From Agarivorans litoreus (lineage in GTDB: Bacteria; Pseudomonadota; Gammaproteobacteria; Enterobacterales; Celerinatantimonadaceae): a stretch of 64,000 nt of DNA. Of this stretch, positions 29,001-36,135 are shown one piece after another. The stretch covers positions 2,497,001 to 2,561,000 of the forward strand of contig NZ_BLPI01000001.1 of the NCBI RefSeq assembly GCF_019649015.1, read 5' to 3'. The number at the start of each line of letters is the position of its first letter. The stretch's first letter is position 1. Made by a program: the position numbers and the translations under genes. The notes under the pieces were generated by a model, which saw nothing but the letters and a program-made list of their open reading frames with translations, was not told where the DNA came from and searched no databases.

Positions 29001-29235
29001 CATTTAACTCTGATATTATTTTTTCAGCAGGTAGGGTGACTAAATGCTCAACCTCTTTGGGGCTTGCACCCGGAAATGGGATGTAAACATCGGCAAAAGT
29101 CACATCAATTTGCGGTTCTTCTTCCTTGGGGGTGATGATTACCGAAAATATCCCCATTAATAAGCCCACTAAGGCTAACAATGGGGTTATTGGCGAGTGC
29201 AGAAAACGCTCTCCAATGCGTCCAGCTATGCCCAT
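26053..29235 (-). CDS. RND efflux pump permease in sulfur cluster
   Basis: Inner-membrane proton-driven transporter of the AcrB type, 1060 residues. It has an N-terminal helix with the conserved ITPKEEEPQID segment, two large periplasmic loops and twelve hydrophobic helices. The TM4 motif GILVDDAIVVVENIHRHM carries the proton-relay Asp pair. It starts 2 bases after the adaptor gene, so the two are coupled. The gene lies at the end of a persulfide-type operon, but a terminator-like hairpin at 30277-30304 precedes the adaptor. No TolC-like outer-membrane gene is adjacent. The substrate is unknown. Confidence 0.88.
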   Translation of the reverse strand: MGIAGRIGERFLHSPITPLLALVGLLMGIFSVIITPKEEEPQIDVTFADVYIPFPGASPKEVEHLVTLPAEKIISELNGIDTLYSFSQPNGAMLIVVFEVGVKRNDAIVSLYNQIYANLDKLPTGAGVGHPLIKPRAIDDVPIVSLSLWDESQQLSPFELTKVAHTLETELKRIPGTKDVYTLGEQPLVASVRIDPVKLNAYGVEFKQIAQQLQANNLQSDLVELIQDNQVIKVQTGQFLQTASELENLVIAVRQQQAVYLSDVAEVSLSAELPSQSVWLVNQQGSFPSVTIAIAKQAGTNAVQLAEQIEQRINQLDNVLIPHQVSHQLSRNYGATAADKANTLIAKLIFATAAVVLLVLITMGWREAVVVGIAIVITLAITLFASWAWGFTLNRVSLFALIFSIGILVDDAIVVVENIHRHMGLAANDPNKPDLLSIIPQAVDEVGGPTILATFTVIAALLPMAFVSGLMGPYMSPIPINASLGMLISLSVAFVLSPWLSAKLLKSSAHGGAEPSKESKLQRLFEGLIGPFLDKQHGRKARGLLWLAVILMIIAAIALPLNKLVVMKMLPFDNKSEFQVMVDLPEGRSLEQNQRLLLELSDYLMTVPEVADLQLYAGTTAPINFNGLVRHYFMRNSQELGDIQVNLVDKSERDRDSHSIASSVRKQLQAIGLPYQANIKVVEVPPGPPVWSPIVAEVYGPSDEIRQQAANALMQHFHNTPDIVDIDIMLPDPQSQWRVTIDRSKSSLLGINYSDIVEVISTAVGGSDVSYLHSEQQQYPVPIRLQLQEGDKLDLEQVLNLRLTNLQGQAIPLSELVSIKQGTINLPIMHKNAIPMVMVMADMAGELDSPLYGMFDMALSAEEAGLPFAQHYIKQPDGLSDIAILWDGEWKITYETFRDMGLAYAVGMIMIYLLVVAQFRSYLVPLIIMAPIPLTIIGVMPGHALLGAQFTATSMIGMIALAGIIVRNSILLVDFINQQTAAGMPFSKAVISSGAVRAKPIMLTGLAAMIGALFILDDPIFNGLAISLIFGILVSTLLTLIVIPVLYFALMRKHQPSEIA

Positions 29236-29237
29236 GA

Positions 29238-30257
29238 CTATTGCTCCTTATCTAGCATTGCTTGATAGGCTGACAACGCAATGACATCACCATTTTCTAG
29301 CCCCGAAAGCACTTGAACTTGGTCTGCGTTAGTATCGGCTAAGCGCACTTGATTAAGACGATAACCTTGACTGGTTTTTAAGTAGACGGCACTCAGTTCG
29401 TTAAGTTCTAGCACCGTGGAGCGGGGCACCCATATTTGCTGACGTTGGCCATAACTAAAACCCAGTTTGGCCCAGCTGCCGGGGTACATAACGGCATTGT
29501 CTGTAGGCAGGTTGAGGCGAATTTTAAACGAGTGGGACTGCGGATCGGCATGTCTGAAAATAGTGAAATTGTTTGACTGCAGCTCTGTTTGCCCGGCAAG
29601 TGTAACAAAAAACTGGGTATCGCTATTGATCACATCAAGATAGCGCTGCGGAATATGAGCAATCGCTCGCATGTTCTCTAATGAGTAGCCAGAATATAGT
29701 GGCTGACCTTGAGAAATGGTTTCGCCTAACTGCACATGCCGCTGGGTCACAATGCCGGAAAAAGGTGCTCTAATTACCGTGTAATCTAAGGTTTCTTTTG
29801 CTTGAATTAATGCTGCATTTGCCGCGTGAACGGCGCTTTGGGCCGCCTTGGCTTCAGTTTCTGCTTGGTCTAGCTGACCCTTTGACACCGCCCCTTGGGG
29901 GTAAAGTTTTTGCAGTCGTTGCCATTGACGTTGGGCTTCGTTGTTTTGTGCAATAGCACGACTAAGCTGGGCATTAGCCGAAGCATAAGAGGCAGATTGT
30001 TGAGTGCTCGTGATTTCTAAAATGACCGAGTCTTTTTCAACAAAATCATTTACGTCGTAATAGAGCTTAAGCACTCTGCCTGATGTTTGTGCGGCTAGTG
30101 TTGCGGCGTCAACCGCTTCAATAACGGCATCTAGCTCAACGGTAATCGGGATCGCTTGTGAGCTTACGGTGAAGTTTTCGAGCTCAGCTTGTGCTGCCCC
30201 AGCGGTATTGGCTGCAAACAATAGCAGGCCAAGAAAAACAGTGACTAGAGTTTGCAT
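29238..30257 (-). CDS. RND periplasmic adaptor (HlyD family)
   Basis: Membrane-fusion protein that would bridge the inner-membrane RND pump (next gene) to an outer-membrane channel. Signal peptide 1-20 (VTVFLGLLLFAANTAGAAQA), a lipoyl half (VDAATLAAQTSGRVLKLYYDVNDFVEKDSVILEI), a helical hairpin rich in Ala and Gln (about 95-150), the second lipoyl half (TVIRAPFSGIVTQRHVQLGETI) and a beta-barrel domain. Length 339. GGAGG lies about 11 bases upstream of ATG. Confidence 0.87.
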   Translation of the reverse strand: MQTLVTVFLGLLLFAANTAGAAQAELENFTVSSQAIPITVELDAVIEAVDAATLAAQTSGRVLKLYYDVNDFVEKDSVILEITSTQQSASYASANAQLSRAIAQNNEAQRQWQRLQKLYPQGAVSKGQLDQAETEAKAAQSAVHAANAALIQAKETLDYTVIRAPFSGIVTQRHVQLGETISQGQPLYSGYSLENMRAIAHIPQRYLDVINSDTQFFVTLAGQTELQSNNFTIFRHADPQSHSFKIRLNLPTDNAVMYPGSWAKLGFSYGQRQQIWVPRSTVLELNELSAVYLKTSQGYRLNQVRLADTNADQVQVLSGLENGDVIALSAYQAMLDKEQ

Positions 30258-30276
30258 TATTGATTACCCTCCTGGT

Positions 30277-30304
30277 AAAAAAACGGCGCTGTTATAGAGC
30301 GCCG
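30277..30304 (-). terminator. Terminator or attenuator between CoADR and RND genes
   Basis: On the minus strand the arms CGGCGCT and AGCGCCG (7 bp, loop CTATAAC) are followed by seven Ts. It is a good intrinsic terminator placed between CoA-disulfide reductase and the adaptor-pump pair, 10-35 bases past the first stop. The pump genes may therefore be expressed by read-through or from their own promoter. Confidence 0.8.
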
Positions 30305-30312
30305 GTTTAATG

Positions 30313-32001
30313 CTATTTAGTTGCTTGATTGGCTAACCATGTTTTATAACCACCACTTAAGTTTTTAGCCTTGAAGCCATGATTAGCCAGTTGGCGATAG
30401 GCAACATTGCCACGTAAGCCCACCATGCAATAAACTAAAATTTCTTTATCTTTAGGTAGCTCAGCTATGCGGTCACGTAGTTGGTCTACCGGAATGTTTA
30501 TCGCGCCAGGGATTGCGCCTAGTTTTTCTAGCTCACCAGGGTTACGCACATCTAAAATGAGCTGCTGATCAGTGGGCTGATTAAGCTCTTCGCTGTGGCA
30601 CAAGTGAGTTGTGCCTTCAATACTATTGGCCGCAACAAAGCCTGCTTGGTTAACCACATCTTTGGCGCTGCCAAAAGGTGGAGCATAAGTCAGTTCTAGA
30701 TGTTGTAAGTCAAATACTGTCATTCCGGCGCGCTGGGCTACTGCAAGTACGTCGATACGTTTGTCTATACCGTCTTTACCCACTGCCTGAGCACCATAAA
30801 TCAAACCACTTTGCGGATGAAATAATAGCTTGAGATTAATCGGATGTGCGCCAGGATAGTAACCCGCATGGCTGGCCGCGTGCAGGTATACTTTTTGATA
30901 ATCAAGTCCCTTTCTCTTTAAGGTTTTTTCATTTAAGCCGGTAGAGGCCACGGCAATATCGAAGATCTTACAAATAGCGGTGCCTTGGCTGCGCTGATAG
31001 TGCTCGTTAGCACCAAAGATATTATTAGCGACCATGCGGCCTTGACGATTGGCAGGGCCTGCCAGTGGGATTAGCGCAGCGTCCCCGGTGACAAAATCAG
31101 GGTCTTCAATCGCATCACCCACTGCGTAAATAGCCGGGTCAGAGGTTTGTAATTGACTATTTACTTTAATACCACCTAGCTCGCCTAGCTCAAGTCCGGC
31201 GAGTTTGGCCAATGTGGTTTCGGGTTTAACCCCAATTGCCATAATTAGTAATTCAGTCTCTAGTATGTCCCCGTTACTTAGGCGTAACTCCAAGGCTTGA
31301 GGATCAAGGTTGGCTAATTCATCCTCTTTCTCATGGTTTGATGGAAATACCGCTTCTAACGCAACACCTAAATGAAGGTCAACCCCGTGGTGGCGAAGCT
31401 CTTGATGTAAAGGGCTGGCCATTTCTGGGTCTACAGGGGCCATAACCTGTGGTGATAATTCAATCAGGCTGGTACTTATACCGCGTTGAATTAAAGCTTC
31501 GGCCATCTCGATACCAATAAAACCGCCACCCACAACGGTGGCATGTTTAGGTTTGTTGGTGTCGATGCTAGCAATAATTTTATCCATGTCAGGAATATTG
31601 CGCAGTGAAAATGTGCGATTGTTTTGAATGCCGGGAAGTGGCGGTACAATGGGGGCCGCGCCAGGGCTTAATATTAAAGCATCGTAGCTTTCTTGGTAGT
31701 CTTGTTGGTTTAGCAGATCGCGAATAGTGACCGTTTTATTTTCTCGATCAATGCTGATGACTTCATTCATCACCCTTACATCAACGTTGAATCGGGCTTT
31801 AAAACTCTCCGGAGTTTGCAGTAATAATGCATCGCGTTGTTCGATATCACCACCAATATGGTAGGGCAGGCCGCAGTTCGCAAAAGAAATAAACGGGCCT
31901 CGCTCTAACATAACAATCTCGGCGGTTTCACTTAAGCGGCGAGCTCGGGCAGCCGCGGATGCGCCTCCAGCAACACCACCTACGATAACAATCTTACGCA
32001 T
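30313..32001 (-). CDS. CoA-disulfide reductase with C-terminal rhodanese domain
   Basis: FAD- and NAD(P)H-dependent enzyme of the CoADR-Rhd/Npsr type, reducing CoA disulfide, CoA persulfide or polysulfide in the cytoplasm. N-terminal dinucleotide site VGGVAGGASAAARARR; single redox cysteine Cys43 in FANCGLPYH (the Cys43 of staphylococcal CoADR); second nucleotide site VVGGGFIGIEMAEAL. The rhodanese domain starts near 470, with active-site loop VYCMVGLRGN (Cys525). Length 562. I chose ATG 32001 because GGAG sits 6 bases upstream; an upstream in-frame start at 32040 has no such site. It follows the DUF2892 gene and precedes the RND genes. Confidence 0.92.
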   Translation of the reverse strand: MRKIVIVGGVAGGASAAARARRLSETAEIVMLERGPFISFANCGLPYHIGGDIEQRDALLLQTPESFKARFNVDVRVMNEVISIDRENKTVTIRDLLNQQDYQESYDALILSPGAAPIVPPLPGIQNNRTFSLRNIPDMDKIIASIDTNKPKHATVVGGGFIGIEMAEALIQRGISTSLIELSPQVMAPVDPEMASPLHQELRHHGVDLHLGVALEAVFPSNHEKEDELANLDPQALELRLSNGDILETELLIMAIGVKPETTLAKLAGLELGELGGIKVNSQLQTSDPAIYAVGDAIEDPDFVTGDAALIPLAGPANRQGRMVANNIFGANEHYQRSQGTAICKIFDIAVASTGLNEKTLKRKGLDYQKVYLHAASHAGYYPGAHPINLKLLFHPQSGLIYGAQAVGKDGIDKRIDVLAVAQRAGMTVFDLQHLELTYAPPFGSAKDVVNQAGFVAANSIEGTTHLCHSEELNQPTDQQLILDVRNPGELEKLGAIPGAINIPVDQLRDRIAELPKDKEILVYCMVGLRGNVAYRQLANHGFKAKNLSGGYKTWLANQATK

Positions 32002-32087
32002 AACAAACTCCAAAAATTTAACTATAGCTGCGCTGCTCAATGGCAGAACAAAAACTAATTATAAAGATGATTTATATCAATGATTTA

Positions 32088-32273
32088 CTACTTAAACCCT
32101 AGGCGCTTAAATACCATCGCGGCTGGGCAAAAACCGGTGATTGCACTTTGAATCAAATTAAAACCGACAAAAACCGTAAACCAAATAAAGTTTGGGTGAA
32201 CCCACTGGGTTAATGCCAGTGAAAGTAGCACCATCGCTCCTGCAAAAATACGAACAACATTTTCTAATGACAT
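32088..32273 (-). CDS. DUF2892 inner-membrane protein (YgaP-membrane-domain-like)
   Basis: Small membrane protein of 61 residues with two hydrophobic helices (VVRIFAGAMVLLSLALTQWV and FIWFTVFVGFNLIQSAITGF). The C-terminal GFCPAAMVFKRLG contains the conserved Cys-Pro of the family. The domain resembles the membrane part of YgaP, a rhodanese linked to sulfur metabolism. I chose ATG 32273 because AAGGAG lies 8 bases upstream. It is the first gene of the minus-strand sulfur operon. Function unknown. Confidence 0.85.
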   Translation of the reverse strand: MSLENVVRIFAGAMVLLSLALTQWVHPNFIWFTVFVGFNLIQSAITGFCPAAMVFKRLGFK

Positions 32274-32301
32274 GATCGTTCTCCTTGTTAAGTCTGTCAT
32301 C

Positions 32302-32330
32302 ACTATATATTAGTAAAATCTAATTCGCAA
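32302..32330 (-). promoter_or_regulatory. Promoter of the minus-strand sulfur operon with operator-like dyad
   Basis: Minus strand: TTGCGA (-35, 32325-32330), 17-bp spacer, TATAGT (-10, 32302-32307). The spacer contains the dyad ATTAG-N6-CTAAT (32309-32324), similar to the palindrome beside the arsR-like gene. Binding there would block this promoter. The promoter and operator are read from sequence, the regulator is inferred. Confidence 0.6.
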
Positions 32331-32361
32331 CCAGCTAATATAAATTAATCTAAATTATTTT

Positions 32362-32376
32362 AATCTAAATTAGATT
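32362..32376. promoter_or_regulatory. AT-rich palindromic operator at the BigR-like gene
   Basis: Perfect palindrome AATCTAA-A-TTAGATT, seven bases per arm. It ends on the first base of the TTGACT -35 box, and a half copy (AATCTAAATTA) lies 15 bases upstream at 32347. ArsR-family BigR and SqrR bind AT-rich dyads in this position. I infer that the neighbouring regulator binds here. Confidence 0.65.
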
Positions 32377-32403
32377 TGACTAATTTATTGTGCTTTGTAT
32401 AAT
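32376..32403 (+). promoter_or_regulatory. Sigma-70 promoter of the BigR-like gene
   Basis: TTGACT (32376-32381), 16-bp spacer, perfect TATAAT (32398-32403). The start point would be near 32410, giving a short leader before the ATG at 32428. Confidence 0.75.
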
Positions 32404-32427
32404 GGCGGCAAGTAACAAGGGGGCTGT

Positions 32428-32724
32428 ATGCAAGATGTGTTGGTTATGCGAGAAAATGCAAAGTTGGTGAGTGAACTACTAAAGACCATCGCTCACCCAG
32501 ATCGCCTAGTAGTATTGTGTTTGCTAAGTGATAGTGAAATGGGCGTCACTGAATTACGTCGGTTCAGCCAGAACAGCCAATCAGCGTTTTCTCAGCATCT
32601 AAAGGTGCTAAGAGAAAGTGGTTTAGTGGAAGTGCGCAAAGAAGCACAAAACGTCTATTATTGTCTTGCTGACCCGCGTATCAAGCAACTGCTGAATAGC
32701 TTACAACAACAATTTTGTCGTTAA
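32428..32724 (+). CDS. ArsR-family persulfide sensor (BigR/SqrR/YgaV-like)
   Basis: Winged-helix repressor, 98 residues (KTIAHPDRLVVLCLLSD ... NSQSAFSQHLKVLRESGLVEVRKEAQNVYYCL). It has Cys31 and Cys97, a 66-residue spacing equal to the Cys42/Cys108 pair of Xylella BigR and Cys41/Cys107 of SqrR, whose tetrasulfide bridge releases DNA. A third Cys79 is present. There is no metal-binding CxC of ArsR. Divergent from the DUF2892-CoADR operon and followed by YeeE/YedE genes, it should derepress both sides when persulfides build up. RBS AGGGGG. Confidence in the sensor class is good; the ligand is inferred. Confidence 0.85.
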   Translation: MQDVLVMRENAKLVSELLKTIAHPDRLVVLCLLSDSEMGVTELRRFSQNSQSAFSQHLKVLRESGLVEVRKEAQNVYYCLADPRIKQLLNSLQQQFCR

Positions 32725-32773
32725 GCTGCGACCGCCTTAAGCTATTTTTTGATTTAAACGTTTGGAGTTATTT

Positions 32774-33202
32774 ATGAGTAATTTTACCCCATGGAGCGCC
32801 CTGTTGGGGGGCATGCTTTTGGGCTTGTCTGCGTCTCTATTATTACTGTTAAGTGGCAGAACCGCAGGTATCAGCGGTGTATTGGGAGGAATTTTTGGTG
32901 CAGCCAAAAGTGAATGGCCTTGGCGGGTTGCATTTGTTGGAGCCATGGCTGCCAGCGTATTGGTGACTCAGCCTCTTGGTGTTAGCGTGCCTGTACTGCC
33001 AAATTACTCTCTAGCGTGGATAGTGTTTGCCGGGCTTGCCGTTGGTGTAGGTACTCAGTTGGCTAATGGCTGTACCAGTGGGCACGGTATATGTGGTATT
33101 GGTCGCTTTTCACCTCGTTCGATAGTTGCCACTGGGGTGTTTATGATAACCGCCGCTCTCGTGGTTGGAGTGAGCGCCTATTTAGGAGCAGGTTATGTAT
33201 AA
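32774..33202 (+). CDS. YeeE/YedE family membrane protein, first half
   Basis: Inner-membrane sulfur-transport-type protein of 142 residues with four hydrophobic helices. The motif [14 protein letters not shown] contains the conserved cysteines that shuttle sulfur in TsuA-like proteins. In TsuA the corresponding protein imports thiosulfate; for these half-size paralogues the cargo may be sulfide, thiosulfate or persulfide. ATG 32774 is preceded by GGAG at 6 bases. Its stop overlaps the next start by 8 bases, so the two are translated together and probably form a heteromeric channel. Confidence 0.87.
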   Translation: MSNFTPWSALLGGMLLGLSASLLLLLSGRTAGISGVLGGIFGAAKSEWPWRVAFVGAMAASVLVTQPLGVSVPVLPNYSLAWIVFAGLAVGVGTQLANGCTSGHGICGIGRFSPRSIVATGVFMITAALVVGVSAYLGAGYV

Positions 33203-33617
33203 AATAATAGTTGGTTTGATTACAGGGCTGTTATTTGGTTTGGGAATGAATATCTCGCAAATGGTAGATCCCAATAAAGTACTTAACTTTTTAGATGTAT
33301 TTGGTGCTTGGGATGCAAGCTTGGCTTTTGTTATTGGCGGAGCACTATTGGTATTTACACCATTTTACCACCTGATTATAAAACCCAGAGGACGCGCTAT
33401 TAATGGTGATGAGTATCGTTGTGTGCCAACCAATCAGGCTATTACTAAGCGTTTGATCGGTGGCTCGGTACTATTTGGTATTGGCTGGGGTATGGTAGGT
33501 ATTTGCCCAGGGCCCGCAGTGGCGAGTTTGCTGCGGGGTGAAGCCGCTATTTATTGGTTCTTGTTGAGCATGTTATTGGGGCATTACTTAAGCAAACGTC
33601 TATTCTCTCGCGCTTAA
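33195..33617 (+). CDS. YeeE/YedE family membrane protein, second half (DUF6691)
   Basis: 140 residues, four hydrophobic helices. GLGMNISQMVDPNKVLNFLDVFG and GMVGICPGPAVASL (conserved Cys) define the second YeeE/YedE half. AGGAG lies about 7 bases before ATG, inside the previous gene. It is the last gene of the plus-strand sulfur unit; a hairpin follows at 33634. Confidence 0.87.
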   Translation: MYKIIVGLITGLLFGLGMNISQMVDPNKVLNFLDVFGAWDASLAFVIGGALLVFTPFYHLIIKPRGRAINGDEYRCVPTNQAITKRLIGGSVLFGIGWGMVGICPGPAVASLLRGEAAIYWFLLSMLLGHYLSKRLFSRA

Positions 33618-33633
33618 ACTAAGTGCTACTAAA

Positions 33634-33664
33634 GCCAAAAGGGAGCTTAAAGCCCCCTTTTGGC
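33634..33664. terminator. Long stem-loop between convergent genes
   Basis: Perfect 10-bp arms GCCAAAAGGG/CCCTTTTGGC around an 11-base loop. It lies between the YeeE operon and the convergent ROK gene. There is no strong T run outside the stem, but the T-rich arm may serve; a shared terminator is likely. Confidence 0.65.
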
Positions 33665-33676
33665 TAGAAAAGTTGG

Positions 33677-34867
33677 TTAGTCGGTATGCTGTTGGATAAT
33701 GGTTATCATGCCAAGGCCTGCCATGTCTTCATCCCAGTCGTGTTTTTCAACCACATTTTCAGTTTTATGGTAGGGCAGGAGGTTGTCGGTTAGCGTACTA
33801 TGCATCGACTTACTCATGTATTTATAAGCGCGAATACCTGGGCCGGATATGACAATTTTTTGCGGGTTAAATAGCGCCATGATATTCGCAAGACCCATAC
33901 CCAAAACGGTACCAGCTTGGGAGAAAATCTGCGCCATTGCTGGATTGTCTTGTTCGGTCAGTTGGTTTAGTTCGAGCATCTGTTTTTCTGAGGGGTGCAG
34001 CATGTCTGTGGGTGGCAAGTTGTAAATGGCACTTGCGTCGCGGTAAATGGCGTAATCACCTACATAGGCCTCGATGCAGCCTCGACCACCACAACGGCAT
34101 TGCGGGCCGTTTAGGCTAAACTTAGTGTGGCCAAATTCGGTAGTGGCTGCGCTGGCATCTTGATAAAGCTCGCCGTTAACAATTAGCCCCATACCCACAC
34201 CATAACCAAGCTGGATAGCGACTAAATTATCCAATGTTCGGTATTTAGGTAGCTGGGTTAAGGCAACCGCTAGGCAGTTTGCGTCGTTGGCAATATATAC
34301 CGGTAATTGGATTTTTTCCTGCAACAGCTCAACTAAATTTAGCTGCTTGCCTTTTACAGCGGGACTCCACAATATGCCTTTACCTGCAGTTTCTATCACC
34401 CCTTGTACAGCTAAACCTAGGCCACGTAATAAACTGTGTTTAATCTCATGCTGTTGAATAAATTCTTCGATGGCTTTAGATAAGGCATCAACCAGCTGTT
34501 TTTGATTTAGCGTGACAGTTAACATGGCTTGGGTAGACTGAGCCACTATGGCGCCCGATGTATTACCCAGCATAAAACGTACTTCATTAATCGATAGTTT
34601 TATCGCTAAGTAAAATGCAGCTTGGTTGTTAAGTTGTAGTTTTACTTTTGGCCGCCCGCGCCCACTGCTGGGTTCTAGTACAACACTCTGTTCAATCATT
34701 ACTCCTTGTTGAACTAGCTCAGAGGTGATCGATGTAATGGTAGCGGGGCTTAATTTGGTGTGTTCGCCAATTTCTACACGTGCAAGCTCACCATGGATGC
34801 GCAGAGTTTGAATAATGTCTCGGCGGTTGGCACTTCTTATAAGTTCGGTGTCGGTGATTTTTTTCAT
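33677..34867 (-). CDS. ROK-family transcriptional repressor (NagC/Mlc-like)
   Basis: Sugar-responsive repressor, 396 residues. An N-terminal winged helix (RSANRRDIIQTLRIHGELARVEIGEHTKLSPATITSITSELVQQG) is followed by a ROK kinase-like domain with the zinc motif CRCGGRGCIE. The phosphate loop region GLGLAVQG and GMGLIVNGELY are visible. No sugar kinase or PTS gene is directly beside it, so the inducer is unknown. It lies 1.4 kb from pullulanase and could control starch genes. That is a guess. Confidence 0.85.
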   Translation of the reverse strand: MKKITDTELIRSANRRDIIQTLRIHGELARVEIGEHTKLSPATITSITSELVQQGVMIEQSVVLEPSSGRGRPKVKLQLNNQAAFYLAIKLSINEVRFMLGNTSGAIVAQSTQAMLTVTLNQKQLVDALSKAIEEFIQQHEIKHSLLRGLGLAVQGVIETAGKGILWSPAVKGKQLNLVELLQEKIQLPVYIANDANCLAVALTQLPKYRTLDNLVAIQLGYGVGMGLIVNGELYQDASAATTEFGHTKFSLNGPQCRCGGRGCIEAYVGDYAIYRDASAIYNLPPTDMLHPSEKQMLELNQLTEQDNPAMAQIFSQAGTVLGMGLANIMALFNPQKIVISGPGIRAYKYMSKSMHSTLTDNLLPYHKTENVVEKHDWDEDMAGLGMITIIQQHTD

Positions 34868-35039
34868 GCTAAATCGGCTAAGTAACTACTTCCATTTCAA
34901 AAATACGCGTTTTAAAGGGAATAAGAATCTCTTTCTTGGGGATTTGTTAGATCTGTCACGCTTATCTAAATTCCTTGTCAAGGGCTGAGCTAAACCTGCC
35001 AAAGAGTATAATGACGATATTGTAAATAACATTGCGCTT

Positions 35040-35070
35040 CAACAAAAAAATCCCGCCATAAAAGGCGGGG
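35040..35070 (-). terminator. Minus-strand terminator with no known minus-strand gene
   Basis: Arms CCCGCC/GGCGGG (6 bp, loop of six) with ATTTTTTT following on the minus strand. The only genes to its right for 1.2 kb are on the plus strand, so it would end an antisense or small RNA made across 35075-35400, or it has another role in the leader of the 35101 frame. Confidence 0.5.
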
Positions 35071-35100
35071 CTTGGTAATTCATCCAGAAAGGAAAGGAAA

Positions 35101-35349
35101 ATGCTACTAGTAATGCAAGGAAACATTACCAGGCCTGAAGAGAACGGCGTTCACTTCGCACTTAAACAAATTACCCCTAAAGCTCAATTTATTTGCAATA
35201 TGTTCAAGTTGATTAAAGTTTATGCGTTAAACTTGTTACAAGAAATTACGAAACTTGGTTGTTCTATTAACAGATTTTTTAAGCGTGGTAGCGGTCACGT
35301 TATGAAAAACCGACACGCGAAACGATTCATTAAGTATGCGCGCATTTAA
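35101..35349 (+). CDS. Small basic hypothetical protein
   Basis: 82 residues, no family recognised. The strong ribosome site AGGAAAGGAAA directly before ATG supports translation. The middle (FICNMFKLIKVYALNLLQEITKLG) is an amphipathic helix and the C-terminal 20 residues are rich in Lys and Arg (KRGSGHVMKNRHAKRFIKYARI). This could be a nucleic-acid-binding or membrane-active small protein. TATAAT at 35007 may be its -10 box, without a clear -35 box. The hairpin at 35052-35069 lies in its leader. Confidence 0.45.
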   Translation: MLLVMQGNITRPEENGVHFALKQITPKAQFICNMFKLIKVYALNLLQEITKLGCSINRFFKRGSGHVMKNRHAKRFIKYARI

Positions 35350-35394
35350 CGGTTAGGATTAATAGGCCGCATTAATAAGCATAAGGATTTTTTT

Positions 35395-36135
35395 GTGTAC
35401 AAAGGTATACAGTGGTGCTGGTTTGCATTGTTTTTATTGGCTTCATCATGGAGCCATGCTCATACCTTGCGTTTGGTGACTCATCACTTACCGCCTTATC
35501 AAGAACTAGAACATGATGTTGTTAGTGGCTCTATGGTTAGCTTAATGCAATGTAGCTTAACCGCAATAGAACAAGACTATGAGCTTGACCTAAGACCGAT
35601 TGGGCGTGCAATTAAAGAATTCAAATCAGGCCAGTTTGATGGTGTTTTTGTTTTAAATCGTACTGCCGAAAGAGACCGTTTTGCAACCGCAAGCGAGCCT
35701 TTGATTGTTACTTATCGCAGCCTATTTAGCGTGAATAAAGTGGATGTAGAGCTACACAGTGCAGCGATGAAAGAATTAAAGATAGGTGTATTGTATAAAT
35801 CCGCAATGCATAATTGGTTAATCGAGCACGATTACCCCAATATACATGCTCGACATGATTACCACATTTTATTTGAGCTGCTGCAGTTAGGGCGCATCGA
35901 CGCGATTGTGGGGCCCGATGAAATCTATGAATATGAGAAAAGTCATGGTCACGTTACTCGCAACATTGAAATCAGACACCTTAGCCAAGCAGATTTAAGT
36001 AGTTATTTCTCAACGGCATGGCTAGCGCTCCATCCAAACTTTTTACGGCGATTTAACTCCGCTTTGCGTAATTGTAAAAAGTCTTATGAGCATCAGGACC
36101 ATGAGGGTCATGATCATGCTTCCCGTAATATTTAG
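35395..36135 (+). CDS. Periplasmic solute-binding protein, family 3 type, with altered C-terminus
   Basis: Secreted ligand-binding protein of the PBPb type, 246 residues. Signal peptide 1-22 (MYKGIQWCWFALFLLASSWSHA). The mature part has RLVTHHLPPYQEL, a DLRPIGRAIKEFKSGQFDGVF hinge and AIVGPDEIYEYEKS. GTG start with AAGGA 7 bases upstream. No ABC permease is near, so it may be an orphan sensor partner. The last 16 residues (His-rich, EHQDHEGHDHASRNI) belong to a degenerate second copy of residues 180-215 that continues past the stop. The natural C-terminus is therefore uncertain. Confidence 0.72.
   Translation: MYKGIQWCWFALFLLASSWSHAHTLRLVTHHLPPYQELEHDVVSGSMVSLMQCSLTAIEQDYELDLRPIGRAIKEFKSGQFDGVFVLNRTAERDRFATASEPLIVTYRSLFSVNKVDVELHSAAMKELKIGVLYKSAMHNWLIEHDYPNIHARHDYHILFELLQLGRIDAIVGPDEIYEYEKSHGHVTRNIEIRHLSQADLSSYFSTAWLALHPNFLRRFNSALRNCKKSYEHQDHEGHDHASRNI

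Noticed and set aside
26053-30257. Calling the sulfur-cluster pump a CusA-type metal exporter
   Set aside because: The sequence is general RND, without metal-binding Met or His clusters that I could identify, and no CusB/CusF neighbours.
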